From assembly GCA_052400625.1 (NCBI GenBank), contig JBQTGH010000005.1: 64,000 bases of DNA; one strand, written 5' to 3'. A model generated the notes under the pieces. That model had not been told where the DNA came from. It was given only the letters and a program-made list of their open reading frames with translations, and did not search any database. Position 1 is the stretch's first letter; every line of letters starts with the position of its first letter. A program made the translations under genes and the position numbers. This DNA comes from Thermophagus sp052400625. GTDB lineage: Bacteria; Bacteroidota; Bacteroidia; Bacteroidales; Marinilabiliaceae. Below are positions 18,204 through 26,340 of the stretch, in pieces.

Positions 18204-18428
18204 AACTTCTTATTTGAATAAAATTCAATTCAAAAAAAATTAAAACAAACATTATGGAACGCATCTTTTGTCATTTTCAGTTTTTCTGCCGGTTGGTTTC
18301 AGCAGATGAACAACACAAAAGCCCGTCCAATTCAAATCATTATCAAACAAAAATCCATCCTCATGTTCCAATACGGGGCTATATCCCCAACACTATAAAA
18401 TCCCTTAAGCCTTTTTCCCGACGAAAAA

Positions 18429-20267
18429 CTAACGCCTGGTCCCTGACGATCCTTTTTTGTTCTGAATACGATTCCGGTTTACAAAATCGAGTACCGAAAA
18501 TTGATTCAAGTCCCAATTTACCATCTGATCCCAGTTGGCTCTCATCTTTATTTTTTCGGGATAGTAGTGGACACTTTCGGGTTGATTATTTTCTTTAAAA
18601 TCACCGGTATCCCACTTTCCATTTCCATTACGATCGTCTACGATCCTAAGGAAGTATTCCCCAGGACTCACAAAACGGAACGCCAGCTTTCCGTTATCGG
18701 GCACATTACTTTTTCGCACAACCTCCTCTTTACTGTTCAGCAGCTGCAAAAGAGCATCCTCTCCTACATTGAGCACACTGACATATAAGGTACCGTAGTT
18801 GTCTTCAGGCTTAATTTTGAAGGAATAGCTAAATGGGGCATTCACCCGTCCGTAGATTCCCACAAACGCGGCAGAGTCGACATCCAGCCGATATTCCGCT
18901 CCCGGCATCCACTGGTGCAAAACGGAAAAATGGCGTATGCGCAATGAATCCTGAGCAATATCAAACGGAACCGGCTGATATATGGTATCCGTTAATTGTG
19001 AAAGAGTTATTGAATCCGCCAGGATACGAGTCAGGGGTACCGGAAAATTAAAAAACACATCAGCACCGATATTGAGTGTTCCATCCGAAGTTTGTACCCT
19101 TAAGGGTTCTATAACGGGTTCTTGGGGTTTATCCTTCTCCCGACGTCGACGGCCTTCGGTTTCGGTTTTTTGTCGATAAAACATTTTCAGGGTGTCCATC
19201 CGGTCAATAAAATTATTGAGGGAATCTCTTACCTGATAAACAGCTTCCACCATCAGCGAATCACGGGTAATGAAGGAACTATCGGTCATCCAAACATAAA
19301 CGGTGTCATGCCGGATGGATCGTTCATAGATAAACCAATCCTCTTTTTCGGCAGGTCCATCAACAGGATGTATCCTTAGCGTGTCTCGGAGAGGCCGATT
19401 AAAAACAAAATCAAGACGATGAGGCTCATCCCGCTCCCGGGAGTCGAGATATTGTTCTTCATAATCTTCCTGAAAAAGGAACAAATTCAGGCTATCCGGC
19501 AAGTAAGCCAGCTCCTGCACAAAAAGGACGGTGTCGAGGGTCAATGAATCTTTAAAAATGGAATCGGGTCGGGTTCTCCACTCAAAAGAAGGTTCAACGA
19601 CCTCGGGATGCCAAGCTATTCGTTCTCCCGGTTGATCGAACTTGTAATCTCTGTTCATATCTTCGAGGGCAAAGATGCGGTACTTTCCCTGCGCAAGATT
19701 TCTGATTATAAATTCACCTTTCTCATTGGTTTTGGCGACTCGCACCGGCACCGTCTTGGTAAAAGCCGTGTCGGCAAGATTACTATGAGCCATCACTAAA
19801 ACGCCTTCTACCGGAAGGTGGGAGTGAGCTTCCAATACCTGCCCGGATACCTGCAGCGAATCCTGCGTATCACCTGTTGAGAAAGAAAATGTAAACCCTG
19901 TCAGGGGATTTCCTTCATTATTATCCTGAATGGCATCAGAGAAATCGATGGTATAAGTGGTTGCCGGTTGAAGCTCCTCGTCAAAGGCCACCGTAACCTT
20001 GTTTCCCAGGCCTCTGACTATAGGTAATTGGTTCAAAGGCGGTGAAATCACCACTTTTTGAAGTGCATCTTTGAGAACAATCAATTCGTTAAACTCTATT
20101 TCGATTTTATCGCCCGAAAAATTAGTGGCGTTTAACGGGGGATCGGAAGCGATCATCCGTGGTGGCATCTCATCTTTGGGTCCTCCTTCAGGATACCCTT
20201 GATTGGCGCACCCCCAAATACCGATCAGGGAAACAGAAAGCAATACAAAAAAAATATTTTTAATCAT
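18429..20267 (-). CDS. Ig-like domain lipoprotein of Bacteroidetes
   Basis: Exported lipoprotein of about 612 residues. Starting at the ATG at 20267 it reads MIKNIFFVLLSVSLIGIWGC, a lipoprotein signal; the ATG at 20294 only adds nine polar residues. After the Cys comes YPEGGPKDEMPPRMIASDPP and an SbsA-type Ig-like domain (IEIEFNELIVLKDA, TTYTIDFSDAIQDNNEG). A beta-sandwich region resembling a carboxypeptidase regulatory domain follows (GQVLEAHSHLPVEGV, KYRIFALEDMNRDYKFD). The C-terminal end repeats this style with IVDDRNGNGKWDTGDF. Such proteins are conserved and unlinked to a known pathway. A charged Arg-rich stretch (about residue 385) is poorly conserved-looking. Confidence 0.8.
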   Translation of the reverse strand: MIKNIFFVLLSVSLIGIWGCANQGYPEGGPKDEMPPRMIASDPPLNATNFSGDKIEIEFNELIVLKDALQKVVISPPLNQLPIVRGLGNKVTVAFDEELQPATTYTIDFSDAIQDNNEGNPLTGFTFSFSTGDTQDSLQVSGQVLEAHSHLPVEGVLVMAHSNLADTAFTKTVPVRVAKTNEKGEFIIRNLAQGKYRIFALEDMNRDYKFDQPGERIAWHPEVVEPSFEWRTRPDSIFKDSLTLDTVLFVQELAYLPDSLNLFLFQEDYEEQYLDSRERDEPHRLDFVFNRPLRDTLRIHPVDGPAEKEDWFIYERSIRHDTVYVWMTDSSFITRDSLMVEAVYQVRDSLNNFIDRMDTLKMFYRQKTETEGRRRREKDKPQEPVIEPLRVQTSDGTLNIGADVFFNFPVPLTRILADSITLSQLTDTIYQPVPFDIAQDSLRIRHFSVLHQWMPGAEYRLDVDSAAFVGIYGRVNAPFSYSFKIKPEDNYGTLYVSVLNVGEDALLQLLNSKEEVVRKSNVPDNGKLAFRFVSPGEYFLRIVDDRNGNGKWDTGDFKENNQPESVHYYPEKIKMRANWDQMVNWDLNQFSVLDFVNRNRIQNKKGSSGTRR

Positions 20268-20296
20268 CAAACGTTTATTTTCAGTAAACACCATCG

Positions 20297-20333
20297 CAAA
20301 GTTAGAGTAAAATGCTGAAACTTTTTAAATTTG
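20297..20333. promoter_or_regulatory. Back-to-back -7 boxes for two divergent genes
   Basis: On the minus strand 20297-20304 reads TAACTTTG, facing the lipoprotein gene that starts at 20267. On the plus strand 20326-20333 reads TAAATTTG, facing the gene that starts at 20358. Both match TAnnTTTG and lie about 25-30 bp from the start codons. Confidence 0.5.
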
Positions 20334-20357
20334 CCCGGCAATCATCAAACAAAAAGT

Positions 20358-21251
20358 ATGCAAACCGAGAACAATAACAATCACAGCAATCAAAAGACGT
20401 TTTATATCATCTTTGGAATACTGGGTGCCTTACTGATCCTTTTAGCAGTTCTTTACTTCAGCCAAAGCAAAGAGATGAAAGAAGTGGTTGAAGAAATGAC
20501 TAAAGAAAAACAAATTCTCACCGAAGAATACCAAGAACTGGCGCTTGGCTACGACTCGCTGGAATCGACCAACGACACCATTAACCTGATGTTGCAAAAA
20601 GAGCGGCAAAAAGTGGAGCACCTCATCGAAGAGATCAAAACCATTAAAGCCACTAATGCATCCAGGATAAGGGAATTTCGCAATGAGCTGACAACGCTTC
20701 GCGGTGTGCTTAAAAGTTATGTTGTTCAGATCGACAGCTTGAACCGCCTAAATGAAGAATTAAAAAAGGAAAACAAGGAATACCAGCAACGTTATTCCCG
20801 GATTAAAGATTCGTATAAGGAGCTGGAAAATGTCAAAACCGAACTGGAAAACAAAGTGGAAATTGCCAGCCGGTTAGAGACCGTCAATCTCCGTGCTACC
20901 GGACTAAATACCAGAGGTCAGAAGACACAGCGGGTTAACCGAACCGACAAAATAGAAGTGTGCTTTACGATCAAAAAAAATGTGACCGCTCCGGTAGGCA
21001 TCAAACCATTCTACCTCCGACTGGAACGTCCGGACGGGCAACTACTGCTGCACAGCCGGGACGATCTCTTTACTTTTGAAGGTGAAGACATTCATTTTTC
21101 GGCCATGCGAAATGTGGAATATGGTGGCGAAGAAATTGATATTTGCATCTATTACGATGCCGATATGGGTGAATTGATTGCCGGGGAGTACATCGCCGAT
21201 ATTTTTGCCGATGGGGCCAACATTGGTCACTTCTCTTTTAAGCTTAAATAG
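20358..21251 (+). CDS. Membrane-anchored coiled-coil protein of unknown function
   Basis: 297 residues. A short Asn/His-rich cytoplasmic start is followed by one membrane helix (about 15-37, IIFGILGALLILLAVLYFS) and a long coiled coil (about 40-185: KEMKEVVEEMTKEKQ, ERQKVEHLIEEIKTIK, NRLNEELKKENKEYQQ). The C-terminal part is a small beta domain (RTDKIEVCFTIKKNVTAPVG, HFSAMRNVEYGGEEIDICIYY) that could bind another envelope protein. ATG at 20358 is used; an upstream TTG lies inside the promoter box. The function is not recognised; an envelope scaffold is a guess from the topology. Confidence 0.75.
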   Translation: MQTENNNNHSNQKTFYIIFGILGALLILLAVLYFSQSKEMKEVVEEMTKEKQILTEEYQELALGYDSLESTNDTINLMLQKERQKVEHLIEEIKTIKATNASRIREFRNELTTLRGVLKSYVVQIDSLNRLNEELKKENKEYQQRYSRIKDSYKELENVKTELENKVEIASRLETVNLRATGLNTRGQKTQRVNRTDKIEVCFTIKKNVTAPVGIKPFYLRLERPDGQLLLHSRDDLFTFEGEDIHFSAMRNVEYGGEEIDICIYYDADMGELIAGEYIADIFADGANIGHFSFKLK

Positions 21252-21458
21252 CGGTAGCTTATCATTAAGGCCGCCATGGTTGCCATTTGCTGCTTCCGGG
21301 AAATGGAAGGGGTTTTTCCGGAAGTATCAACCCCCATTTCAAGGATTTTGGAAAATATTCCCGTCTCGGTGATTTTATTGTTTTCAAAAAATCTTCCTTT
21401 CCCGGATAAATCTGCTTTATCCCCACGACAGAATATCATTTTCCATGGGAAAGAGAAT

Positions 21459-21551
21459 GTCTTCCCCATATAATTTTAGTTGTTCCCCATATCGATATAG
21501 ATATTCCCCGGCTCGAATAAAGTGTTCCCCACACTGATTTAGGTGTTCCCC
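21459..21551. repeat. Tandem array with exact 21-bp spacing (TTCCCC)
   Basis: Five copies of TTCCCC start at 21462, 21483, 21504, 21525 and 21546, each exactly 21 bp apart; most are preceded by GTG or GTT and followed by an A/T-rich filler such as CATATCG. Weaker copies can be followed upstream at roughly the same period (TTCCAT at 21441, ATCCCC at 21419, TTCCCG at 21399 and 21358). The whole 478-bp spacer (21252-21729) between two convergent genes has no credible gene. Confidence 0.8.
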
Positions 21552-21729
21552 ATATCGGGGAATAAATAAAATTTAAGCAACATGCAGGTGCGATCTTAAA
21601 ATTCAGCAAACCGCTTGCAAGGAATTACGCAATCAAAACAATGATCTTGATTGGCAAAACCATCAACAGAAAAGCCAAACAAAATTTTCGGAAAACAATT
21701 ACAGGGAAGTCGCTTTTATTGATTCTCTG

Positions 21730-22638
21730 TCAACTCCAATCGTAAGGAGTAGATTGATACACATAATAATTAAGCCAATTGGAATATAACAGCTGGGCAT
21801 GACTTCTCCATCTTACCACCGCATCCTTCCGGGGATCATTATCCAAAAAATAATTCTCCGGCATATTGATCGCCAACCCTTTCTTAAGATCGCGTTCGTA
21901 TTCCTCGCCCAGAGTTGGTTTATCGTATTCGGGATGCCCAGTCAGAAAGACCTGACTGCGGTCTTTGGACAACATTAGATAAGGTCCGGCCTGATGGGAA
22001 TCGGAAAGCAGTATGAGATCGTCAACTTTTTCAATGTCGGATTTTCTCACTTCTGTATATCTGGAATGCGGGGCCCAAAACACATCATCAAAACCGCGCA
22101 CCAAAGGTTCGGTAGGAGCATTGACAAAATGTTCGAAAACGCCGAACAGCTTGGCCGGAAGTTCATATTTGGGGATCCCGTAATGAAAGTACAAACCGGC
22201 TTGTGCTCCCCAGCAGATGTGAAGCGTTGAGGTTACGTTTGTCTTGCTCCATGCCATGATCTCCTTAAGCTCCTGCCAGTAGGTTACTTTTTCAAAATCC
22301 AGCAACTCTACTGGTGCCCCGGTGATAATGAAACCATCGAAATGTCTCTCTTTAACCTCATCAAAGGTTTTGTAAAAACTAAACAAGTGCTCTGAGGGGG
22401 TATGTTTAGGGGTATGAGAAGAGGTGACCAACAACTCAACCTCAACCTGCAAAGGGGTGTTAGACAACACTCTGAGAAGATGTGTCTCGGTCTTTATCTT
22501 TAAGGGCATGAGGTTCAAGATGAGAATGCGTAACGGCCTTATATCCTGAGAGACCGCCCGGCTTTCTCCCATCACAAACACATTCTCCGCCTCCAGTAAA
22601 CTTTTGGCAGGTAGTAAATCAGGAATATTTACAGGCAT
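21730..22638 (-). CDS. metA: Homoserine O-acyltransferase MetA, predicted acetyl-CoA type
   Basis: First step of methionine synthesis from homoserine. The 302-residue protein has the MetA family blocks: NIPDLLPAKSLLEAENVFVM, LRILILNLMPLKIKTETHLLR, catalytic Cys142 in HICWGAQAG, and the His/Glu region VFEHFVNAPTEPLVRGFDD. Residue 111, which decides the acyl donor, is Glu (GAPVELLDF); in this family Glu111 goes with acetyl-CoA and Gly111 with succinyl-CoA (E. coli). The product is therefore probably O-acetylhomoserine. It is a single-gene unit with a TATCTTTG box upstream. No known SAM riboswitch fold was recognised in the leader. Confidence 0.93.
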   Translation of the reverse strand: MPVNIPDLLPAKSLLEAENVFVMGESRAVSQDIRPLRILILNLMPLKIKTETHLLRVLSNTPLQVEVELLVTSSHTPKHTPSEHLFSFYKTFDEVKERHFDGFIITGAPVELLDFEKVTYWQELKEIMAWSKTNVTSTLHICWGAQAGLYFHYGIPKYELPAKLFGVFEHFVNAPTEPLVRGFDDVFWAPHSRYTEVRKSDIEKVDDLILLSDSHQAGPYLMLSKDRSQVFLTGHPEYDKPTLGEEYERDLKKGLAINMPENYFLDNDPRKDAVVRWRSHAQLLYSNWLNYYVYQSTPYDWS

Positions 22639-22670
22639 GGCGTATCTTTCTATATTAAAAAAAGAGGTTA

Positions 22671-22678
22671 CAAAGATA
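22671..22678 (-). promoter_or_regulatory. Bacteroidetes-type -7 box in front of metA
   Basis: Minus-strand TATCTTTG, 33 bp before the metA start. One copy of the interspersed repeat family lies directly upstream of it (22692-22759). Confidence 0.5.
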
Positions 22679-22691
22679 ATTCATTTAAGTT

Positions 22692-22759
22692 ATTGACCGA
22701 ATGAAACTCGCGAGTCAAAAGAAATACAATTTTATGCGACCATAAACTTTGCCATGCCC
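22692..22759 (+). repeat. Interspersed element, copy 1 (upstream of metA)
   Basis: Begins ATTGACCGAATGAAACTCGC and ends near TTTGCCATGCC. It aligns with the five other copies over about 68 bp, especially in the AACTCGC block and the CCATnnACTTTnnCATG end. Confidence 0.6.
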
Positions 22760-23062
22760 GTTTTTTTTACCAAGAAGGATGGCCTTTCGGAAGACAAAAG
22801 CAACTCTGATATTTCACAGACGCTCTTTGCTGTTCTCCCCCTAGACGAAGGTCTTCTGCAATATCTTCCAAATACCGATGGCATCATCTTACCCTGAAAT
22901 GATCTGATAAAATATGGGAAAGACAGGCGAAGGAACAAATAACACTGCTCCGAATCGGAATATTGAGCAGTTCCCCCCCAAAATATTTCACACTGAAGAA
23001 AGTTGCGAAATCATGGATCCTTCACCTCTTCCAAGTGCACCAAGGCGTTGTTAATCCTCTTT
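22760..23062. other. Spacer between metA and the TetR gene, no gene seen
   Basis: No convincing reading frame; the longest one on the minus strand (68 codons) has no recognisable content. A small inverted repeat ACTGCTC / GAGCAGT near 22950-22976 follows the TetR gene and could be a weak terminator. Nothing else recognised. Confidence 0.4.
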
Positions 23063-23671
23063 TCAACGCTTTAATATTCCATAAAACAGAATACTCAAAA
23101 TATTATCCAGCTGAAGTCTGAAGTCATCAAAATTTTCGATGCCCCTCAAAAGTGGAAGTTCCAACCCTCTCAATGCGGTACTGATCCCAATGGCTGCCAG
23201 CCGCAAATTTTTGATGTCAAACTCACCGGCACCAACCCCCTCTTCCAGAATGGTTTTCAACATTTCTTTCTCGTTCTTTTCGGCCTTTTCCCGCACCTGG
23301 TCCAGAAAATGGTAATCGCTATAGGTTTCATCTCGCATGGCCCGCTGATAGTTCACCAGTTCCCTCAAAGTTTCCATTCGGATCACGACGAAATCGTTAA
23401 ACTTTTGCTTGGGCTGATACTGACTTTTGACGACTTCCCACAATCGGTTGTCAAGAATCTCTGCCTCGAGCTCAATAACCGCCTGAAAAATCTCCTCTTT
23501 ATTCTTAAAATAATAATAGAGAGAACTTTTCCCTTTCCTCAGGGCAACAGCAATATCCTCCATGGTGGTTTTACGATACCCGTACTTTGCAAAAAGATCT
23601 CGGGCCGACCTTAAAATTGAATTTCGGACAGTATCCTGTCCCGAAATAAAGGAATTAAAAATGCTACTCAT
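23063..23671 (-). CDS. TetR/AcrR-family transcriptional regulator
   Basis: 202 residues. The N-terminal helix-turn-helix is typical: NSILRSARDLFAKYGYRKT, TTMEDIAVALRKGKSSLYYYF, NKEEIFQAVIE. The ligand domain (about 65-202) is all-helical and not assignable to a ligand. In this phylum such regulators often control tripartite efflux operons; here the nearest efflux genes are 9 kb away, so a direct link is not shown. The neighbours are metA and rnr, both on the minus strand with long spacers, so it is probably a single-gene unit. Confidence 0.9.
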   Translation of the reverse strand: MSSIFNSFISGQDTVRNSILRSARDLFAKYGYRKTTMEDIAVALRKGKSSLYYYFKNKEEIFQAVIELEAEILDNRLWEVVKSQYQPKQKFNDFVVIRMETLRELVNYQRAMRDETYSDYHFLDQVREKAEKNEKEMLKTILEEGVGAGEFDIKNLRLAAIGISTALRGLELPLLRGIENFDDFRLQLDNILSILFYGILKR

Positions 23672-23817
23672 AACATTAAATTATTAAGGTTTCAGGATAA
23701 TTAGGTCTAGTTACTTTAACAAAAAAGTTGAATAAAAGATCAGGATTTCAAAAAAACATTTGTTGGACCATTCCAACAGGACCGACATTTCATAAAATAA
23801 ACATCCACGTTTCGACC

Positions 23818-25983
23818 TTAATCAGCGGCCAATGTAAAATCGAGTTGTCGTCGTTCCAGATTGGCACGGGCAATTTGTATCCGCACGGCATCGCCCAACT
23901 GGTATTTTCGATTTTTATGACGCCCCACCAGGCAATAATTCTCCTCGTCAAACTGGTAAAAATCATCATCCAGATCGCGAATCGGCACCATACCTTCACA
24001 CTTATTCTCGGTCAGTTCCACATAAATACCCCACTCTGTAACGCCGGAAATGACGCCATCAAATACTTCCCCAATTCTATCTTTCAGGAACTCCACCTGT
24101 TTATATTTGATGGAAGCACGCTCCGCATCCGCAGCACGAATTTCCATTTTAGAGCTGTGATCGCACAACTCCTCATATTTTTGAGCGGAAGCCGATCGTC
24201 CTCCGTCCAGATATCTTTGCAACAGACGGTGAACCATCATATCGGGATACCTCCGTATTGGAGATGTGAAATGGGTATAGAATTTAAACCCGAGGCCATA
24301 ATGGCCAATATTATGGGTGGAATAAACGGCCTTTGACATGGTGCGAATCGCCAGCGTTTCCACTATATTTTGTTGCTTTTTACCCTGCACCTCATTCAAT
24401 AAACGGTTCAGCGAATGGCTAATGGACTCCTTCCCTTTGGGCTGCGCTTCGAACCCAAATTTGCGGACAAACCGGCTAAAGGTTTCATATTTTTCCGGAT
24501 CGGGTTCATCGTGAATCCTGTAAACAAATGTTTTGGCACTTTTTGCGCCATGCGCCGAACTACCGGCAAATTGATTACTTCCGACAATTTCTGCGACCCG
24601 TCGGTTGGCCAGCAACATAAATTCCTCAATCAGTTTGTTGGCCTCTTTGGGTTCTTTGAAAAGGACGTTCAGAGGTTTTCCGTTTTGGTCCAACTCAAAT
24701 TGCACCTCAATGCGTTCAAAATCGATGGAGCCTTTACTAAATCTTTCTGCCCGAAGTTTCTGTGCTAAATTATTCAACACCTTTAATTCCTGTTCAAAAT
24801 CGCCTTTTCCCGTTTCGATCACTTGCTGCGCTTCTTCATAGGCAAAGCGTCGGTTACTGCGAATAATCGTTCGCCCCACCCAGCTGTCCAGAATTCGGGC
24901 GTCATCATCAAGTTGAAAAACAACAGAAAAACATAGCTTATCCTCATCCGGTCGCAGGGAACATAGTTCATTGCTTAACCGCTCCGGCAGCATAGGCACC
25001 ACTCTGTCGACCAGATACACAGAAGTGGCTCGTTTGGCTGCTTCTTTTTCAATAATGGTATTGGGCTGTACATAATGGGTTACATCCGCAATATGCACGC
25101 CCACCTCCCAGTTTCCATTTTTCAGTTTTTGAATAGAAAGGGCATCATCAAAATCTTTGGCCGTTGCCGGGTCGATGGTGAATGTGGTTATTCCACGAAA
25201 ATCGCGTCTTTTTTTGATTTCCGATGCAGGAATGTCAGCACTGATTTTATTGGCGGCCTCGACAACCTTTTCCGGATATTTATAAGGCAGGTTATATTCG
25301 GCAAGGATGGCATGCATCTCTGCATTATTTTCACCGGGATTTCCGAGGATATCGACCACCTGACCGATGGGGTTTTTCGCTTTTTGGGGCCATTCGATGA
25401 TTTTGACGACCGCTTTTTGTCCATTTTTGCCTCCCTTAAGCTGATCGGAGGGAATAAAAATATCATGATGCATAATGCGGGAATCTGCCACCAGAAAGGC
25501 AAACCCTCTGGACACTTCCAGCACCCCCACAAAGTGATCTCTGCTTCTTTCCAGAATTTCGACCACTTCTCCTTCGGCTTGTCGGCGAGCCTTTCTGGCA
25601 TATCTAAGCACCTTTACTCGGTCGCCGTTTAAGGCATGTCCCAGATTACTCTGCGCCACAAAGATGTCTTCATCACCCTCGTCAGGGACGATGTAGGCGG
25701 CTCCCCTCTGGGTCATCTCCACAACCCCTTCAACAAAAGTGCCCGGAGCTGTAAGTAATTTGAATCTTCCGGTTGAAACTTCTTTCAAAAAGTTGGCTTC
25801 TGCCAGCTCGAACAAAAAGACCTCAATCTGAAGCCGATTCTTCTTTTTGGCTACACCCAGAGCTGCTGAAACTTGTTTATAATTATAGGTTTTTTGCGGA
25901 TTATTCTGAAATAGCTTTTTTACCGCTGCATGTAAATCATTTTTTGATAATGTTTTATTATCTCTTTTTTTCTTTCTTGACAT
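23818..25983 (-). CDS. rnr: Ribonuclease R
   Basis: Processive 3'-5' exoribonuclease of the RNB family (721 residues, normal length). Domains in order: N-terminal winged helix (KKLFQNNPQKTYNYKQVSAALG), two cold-shock domains (FVEGVVEMTQRGAAYIVPD; VGVLEVSRGFAFLVADS), the RNB catalytic domain with the Mg-binding motif TIDPATAKDFDDALS and the late YTHFTSPIRRYPDMMVHR, and a C-terminal S1 domain (GEVFDGVISGVTEWGIYVEL). All catalytic Asp positions appear intact. It degrades structured RNA and takes part in rRNA quality control. A TATCTTTG box lies 226 bp upstream, with a hairpin between. Confidence 0.95.
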   Translation of the reverse strand: MSRKKKRDNKTLSKNDLHAAVKKLFQNNPQKTYNYKQVSAALGVAKKKNRLQIEVFLFELAEANFLKEVSTGRFKLLTAPGTFVEGVVEMTQRGAAYIVPDEGDEDIFVAQSNLGHALNGDRVKVLRYARKARRQAEGEVVEILERSRDHFVGVLEVSRGFAFLVADSRIMHHDIFIPSDQLKGGKNGQKAVVKIIEWPQKAKNPIGQVVDILGNPGENNAEMHAILAEYNLPYKYPEKVVEAANKISADIPASEIKKRRDFRGITTFTIDPATAKDFDDALSIQKLKNGNWEVGVHIADVTHYVQPNTIIEKEAAKRATSVYLVDRVVPMLPERLSNELCSLRPDEDKLCFSVVFQLDDDARILDSWVGRTIIRSNRRFAYEEAQQVIETGKGDFEQELKVLNNLAQKLRAERFSKGSIDFERIEVQFELDQNGKPLNVLFKEPKEANKLIEEFMLLANRRVAEIVGSNQFAGSSAHGAKSAKTFVYRIHDEPDPEKYETFSRFVRKFGFEAQPKGKESISHSLNRLLNEVQGKKQQNIVETLAIRTMSKAVYSTHNIGHYGLGFKFYTHFTSPIRRYPDMMVHRLLQRYLDGGRSASAQKYEELCDHSSKMEIRAADAERASIKYKQVEFLKDRIGEVFDGVISGVTEWGIYVELTENKCEGMVPIRDLDDDFYQFDEENYCLVGRHKNRKYQLGDAVRIQIARANLERRQLDFTLAAD

Positions 25984-26340
25984 AAAATGTACTCTTTATT
26001 TGTTTCTGAATGATTTCATCAGGACAACAATTAATCGATATCATTGATTTCCGATATTCCCGAAGAATTGGGACAGGGAATGACACTCCTTCTGTCATGC
26101 TCTTTTCATCCACAAACCTTTACTTTTTTCTTTGTTAATATTTAAGTCAGGATGATATTTTATCCATCCCGACCTTACAATACTATTATTTTAATAGTTT
26201 ATTTGACTCAAAGATAAGAATATCGAAAACAATTGTAAAGTTGTCGATGAAATTGTTCTATTATTAATCACTTTTACTTTTCAATGGAGTAGAGATCCCA
26301 ATGGAAAATCAGGAAGAAATAAAGAGAAATCATTCGGCTT
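25984..26340. other. Spacer upstream of rnr with a -7 box and a hairpin
   Basis: 357 bp without a gene. The minus strand has TATCTTTG at 26209-26216, oriented toward rnr, which would give a leader of about 220 bases. Inside that leader lies an imperfect stem GTCAGGATGATA / TATCCATCCCGAC (26146-26173) that could regulate rnr mRNA or end transcripts from the Hdr-like operon upstream. No riboswitch was recognised. Confidence 0.45.

Noticed and set aside
22732..22938. 68-codon minus-strand frame upstream of metA
   Set aside because: No recognisable content and it overlaps the repeat element; probably chance.
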